Below, piece by piece: positions 63,951 to 64,000 of a DNA stretch of 64,000 nucleotides. Made by a program: the position numbers and the translations under genes. Source of the stretch: Loigolactobacillus iwatensis (GTDB lineage Bacteria > Bacillota > Bacilli > Lactobacillales > Lactobacillaceae). The notes under the pieces were generated by a model, which saw only the letters and a program-made list of their open reading frames with translations, was not told the DNA's origin and made no database searches. The stretch spans positions 1 through 64,000 of the forward strand of contig NZ_RHNP01000004.1 of assembly GCF_003950295.1 (NCBI RefSeq), in the 5' to 3' direction. The stretch's first letter is position 1. Each line of letters starts with the position of its first letter.

Positions 63951-64000
63951 TTGAAACGTGTAACGGACTATCAAAACAAAAAAGTCCTTGTCTTAGGATT
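63951..64000 (+). CDS. murD: UDP-N-acetylmuramoylalanine-D-glutamate ligase MurD (partial, 5' end)
   Basis: The gene is cut by the window end after 16 codons. They read MKRVTDYQNKKVLVLG, with a TTG start behind an AAAGGGAG site. The N-terminal KVLVLG is the start of the Rossmann-like nucleotide domain, and murD follows mraY in this cluster. MurD adds D-glutamate to UDP-MurNAc-alanine in the cytoplasm. Confidence 0.85.
   Translation, partial: MKRVTDYQNKKVLVLG

Overview
The window is chromosomal DNA of a low-to-mid GC, rod-shaped lactic acid bacterium of the Lactobacillaceae. The gene order murA-mbl-EpuA-yidD-DUF2969-rodA, sufCDSUB, mreBCD-minCD and DUF3397-mraZ-rsmH-ftsL-pbp-mraY-murD is typical of that family. 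So are the many T-box leaders, EzrA, the class III aspartokinase and a ThiT gene under a TPP riboswitch. I cannot name the species. I saw no tRNA, rRNA, IS element, prophage or CRISPR array.

Layout. 1-5.2 kb: DUF1146 and cell-envelope/shape genes. 5.3-8.3 kb: a Met T-box and metNIQ. 8.5-13.9 kb: sufCDSUB iron-sulfur assembly. 14-15.2 kb: a gene-poor stretch with csbD, a possible small toxin remnant and the regulatory leader described below. 15.2-21.1 kb: an aromatic amino-acid operon tkt-aroE-aroF-aroB-pheA. 21.3-28.7 kb: PEBP protein, proBA, ybaK, DUF2785, HAD phosphatase, a large palindromic element, a divergent Tag glycosylase and a PPK2 kinase. 28.8-31.4 kb: usp operon, 6S-like RNA and rarA. 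31.5-36.8 kb: a divergent gshF-like gene, yueI, DUF1054, rpsD and fRMsr. 36.9-47.7 kb: ezrA, cysteine desulfurase-thiI, T-box-valS, folC, HAD, radC and csp. 47.9-52 kb: mreBCD-minCD. 52-56 kb: an amino-acid ABC transporter behind a duplicated T-box module, then lysC. 56.2-64 kb: TPP riboswitch-thiT, DUF4044, corA and the start of the dcw division/wall cluster, cut inside murD.

The most interesting feature is the leader of the aromatic operon. A near-consensus promoter (14843-14871) is followed by a ribosome-binding site and a 23-codon ORF ending in the run RYYYYWFFN-stop. After it come a ladder of mutually exclusive hairpins and an intrinsic terminator. This has the architecture of ribosome-mediated attenuation sensing Tyr/Trp/Phe, in a lineage that usually uses T-boxes for such operons. 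The operon begins with a transketolase, which can supply erythrose-4-phosphate to the DAHP synthase encoded two genes downstream.

Other points of note: a T-box whose stem III/antiterminator/terminator part is duplicated with compensatory changes (52.2-52.4 kb); a 240-nt three-way-junction palindrome (26.45-26.70 kb); a GshF homologue and a Tag homologue that keep the fold but lack key catalytic residues; a family of about 130-170 bp intergenic repeats ending in terminator-like hairpins; and MraZ-type 10-bp direct repeats over the mraZ promoter. All structural pairings were found by eye and not computed.
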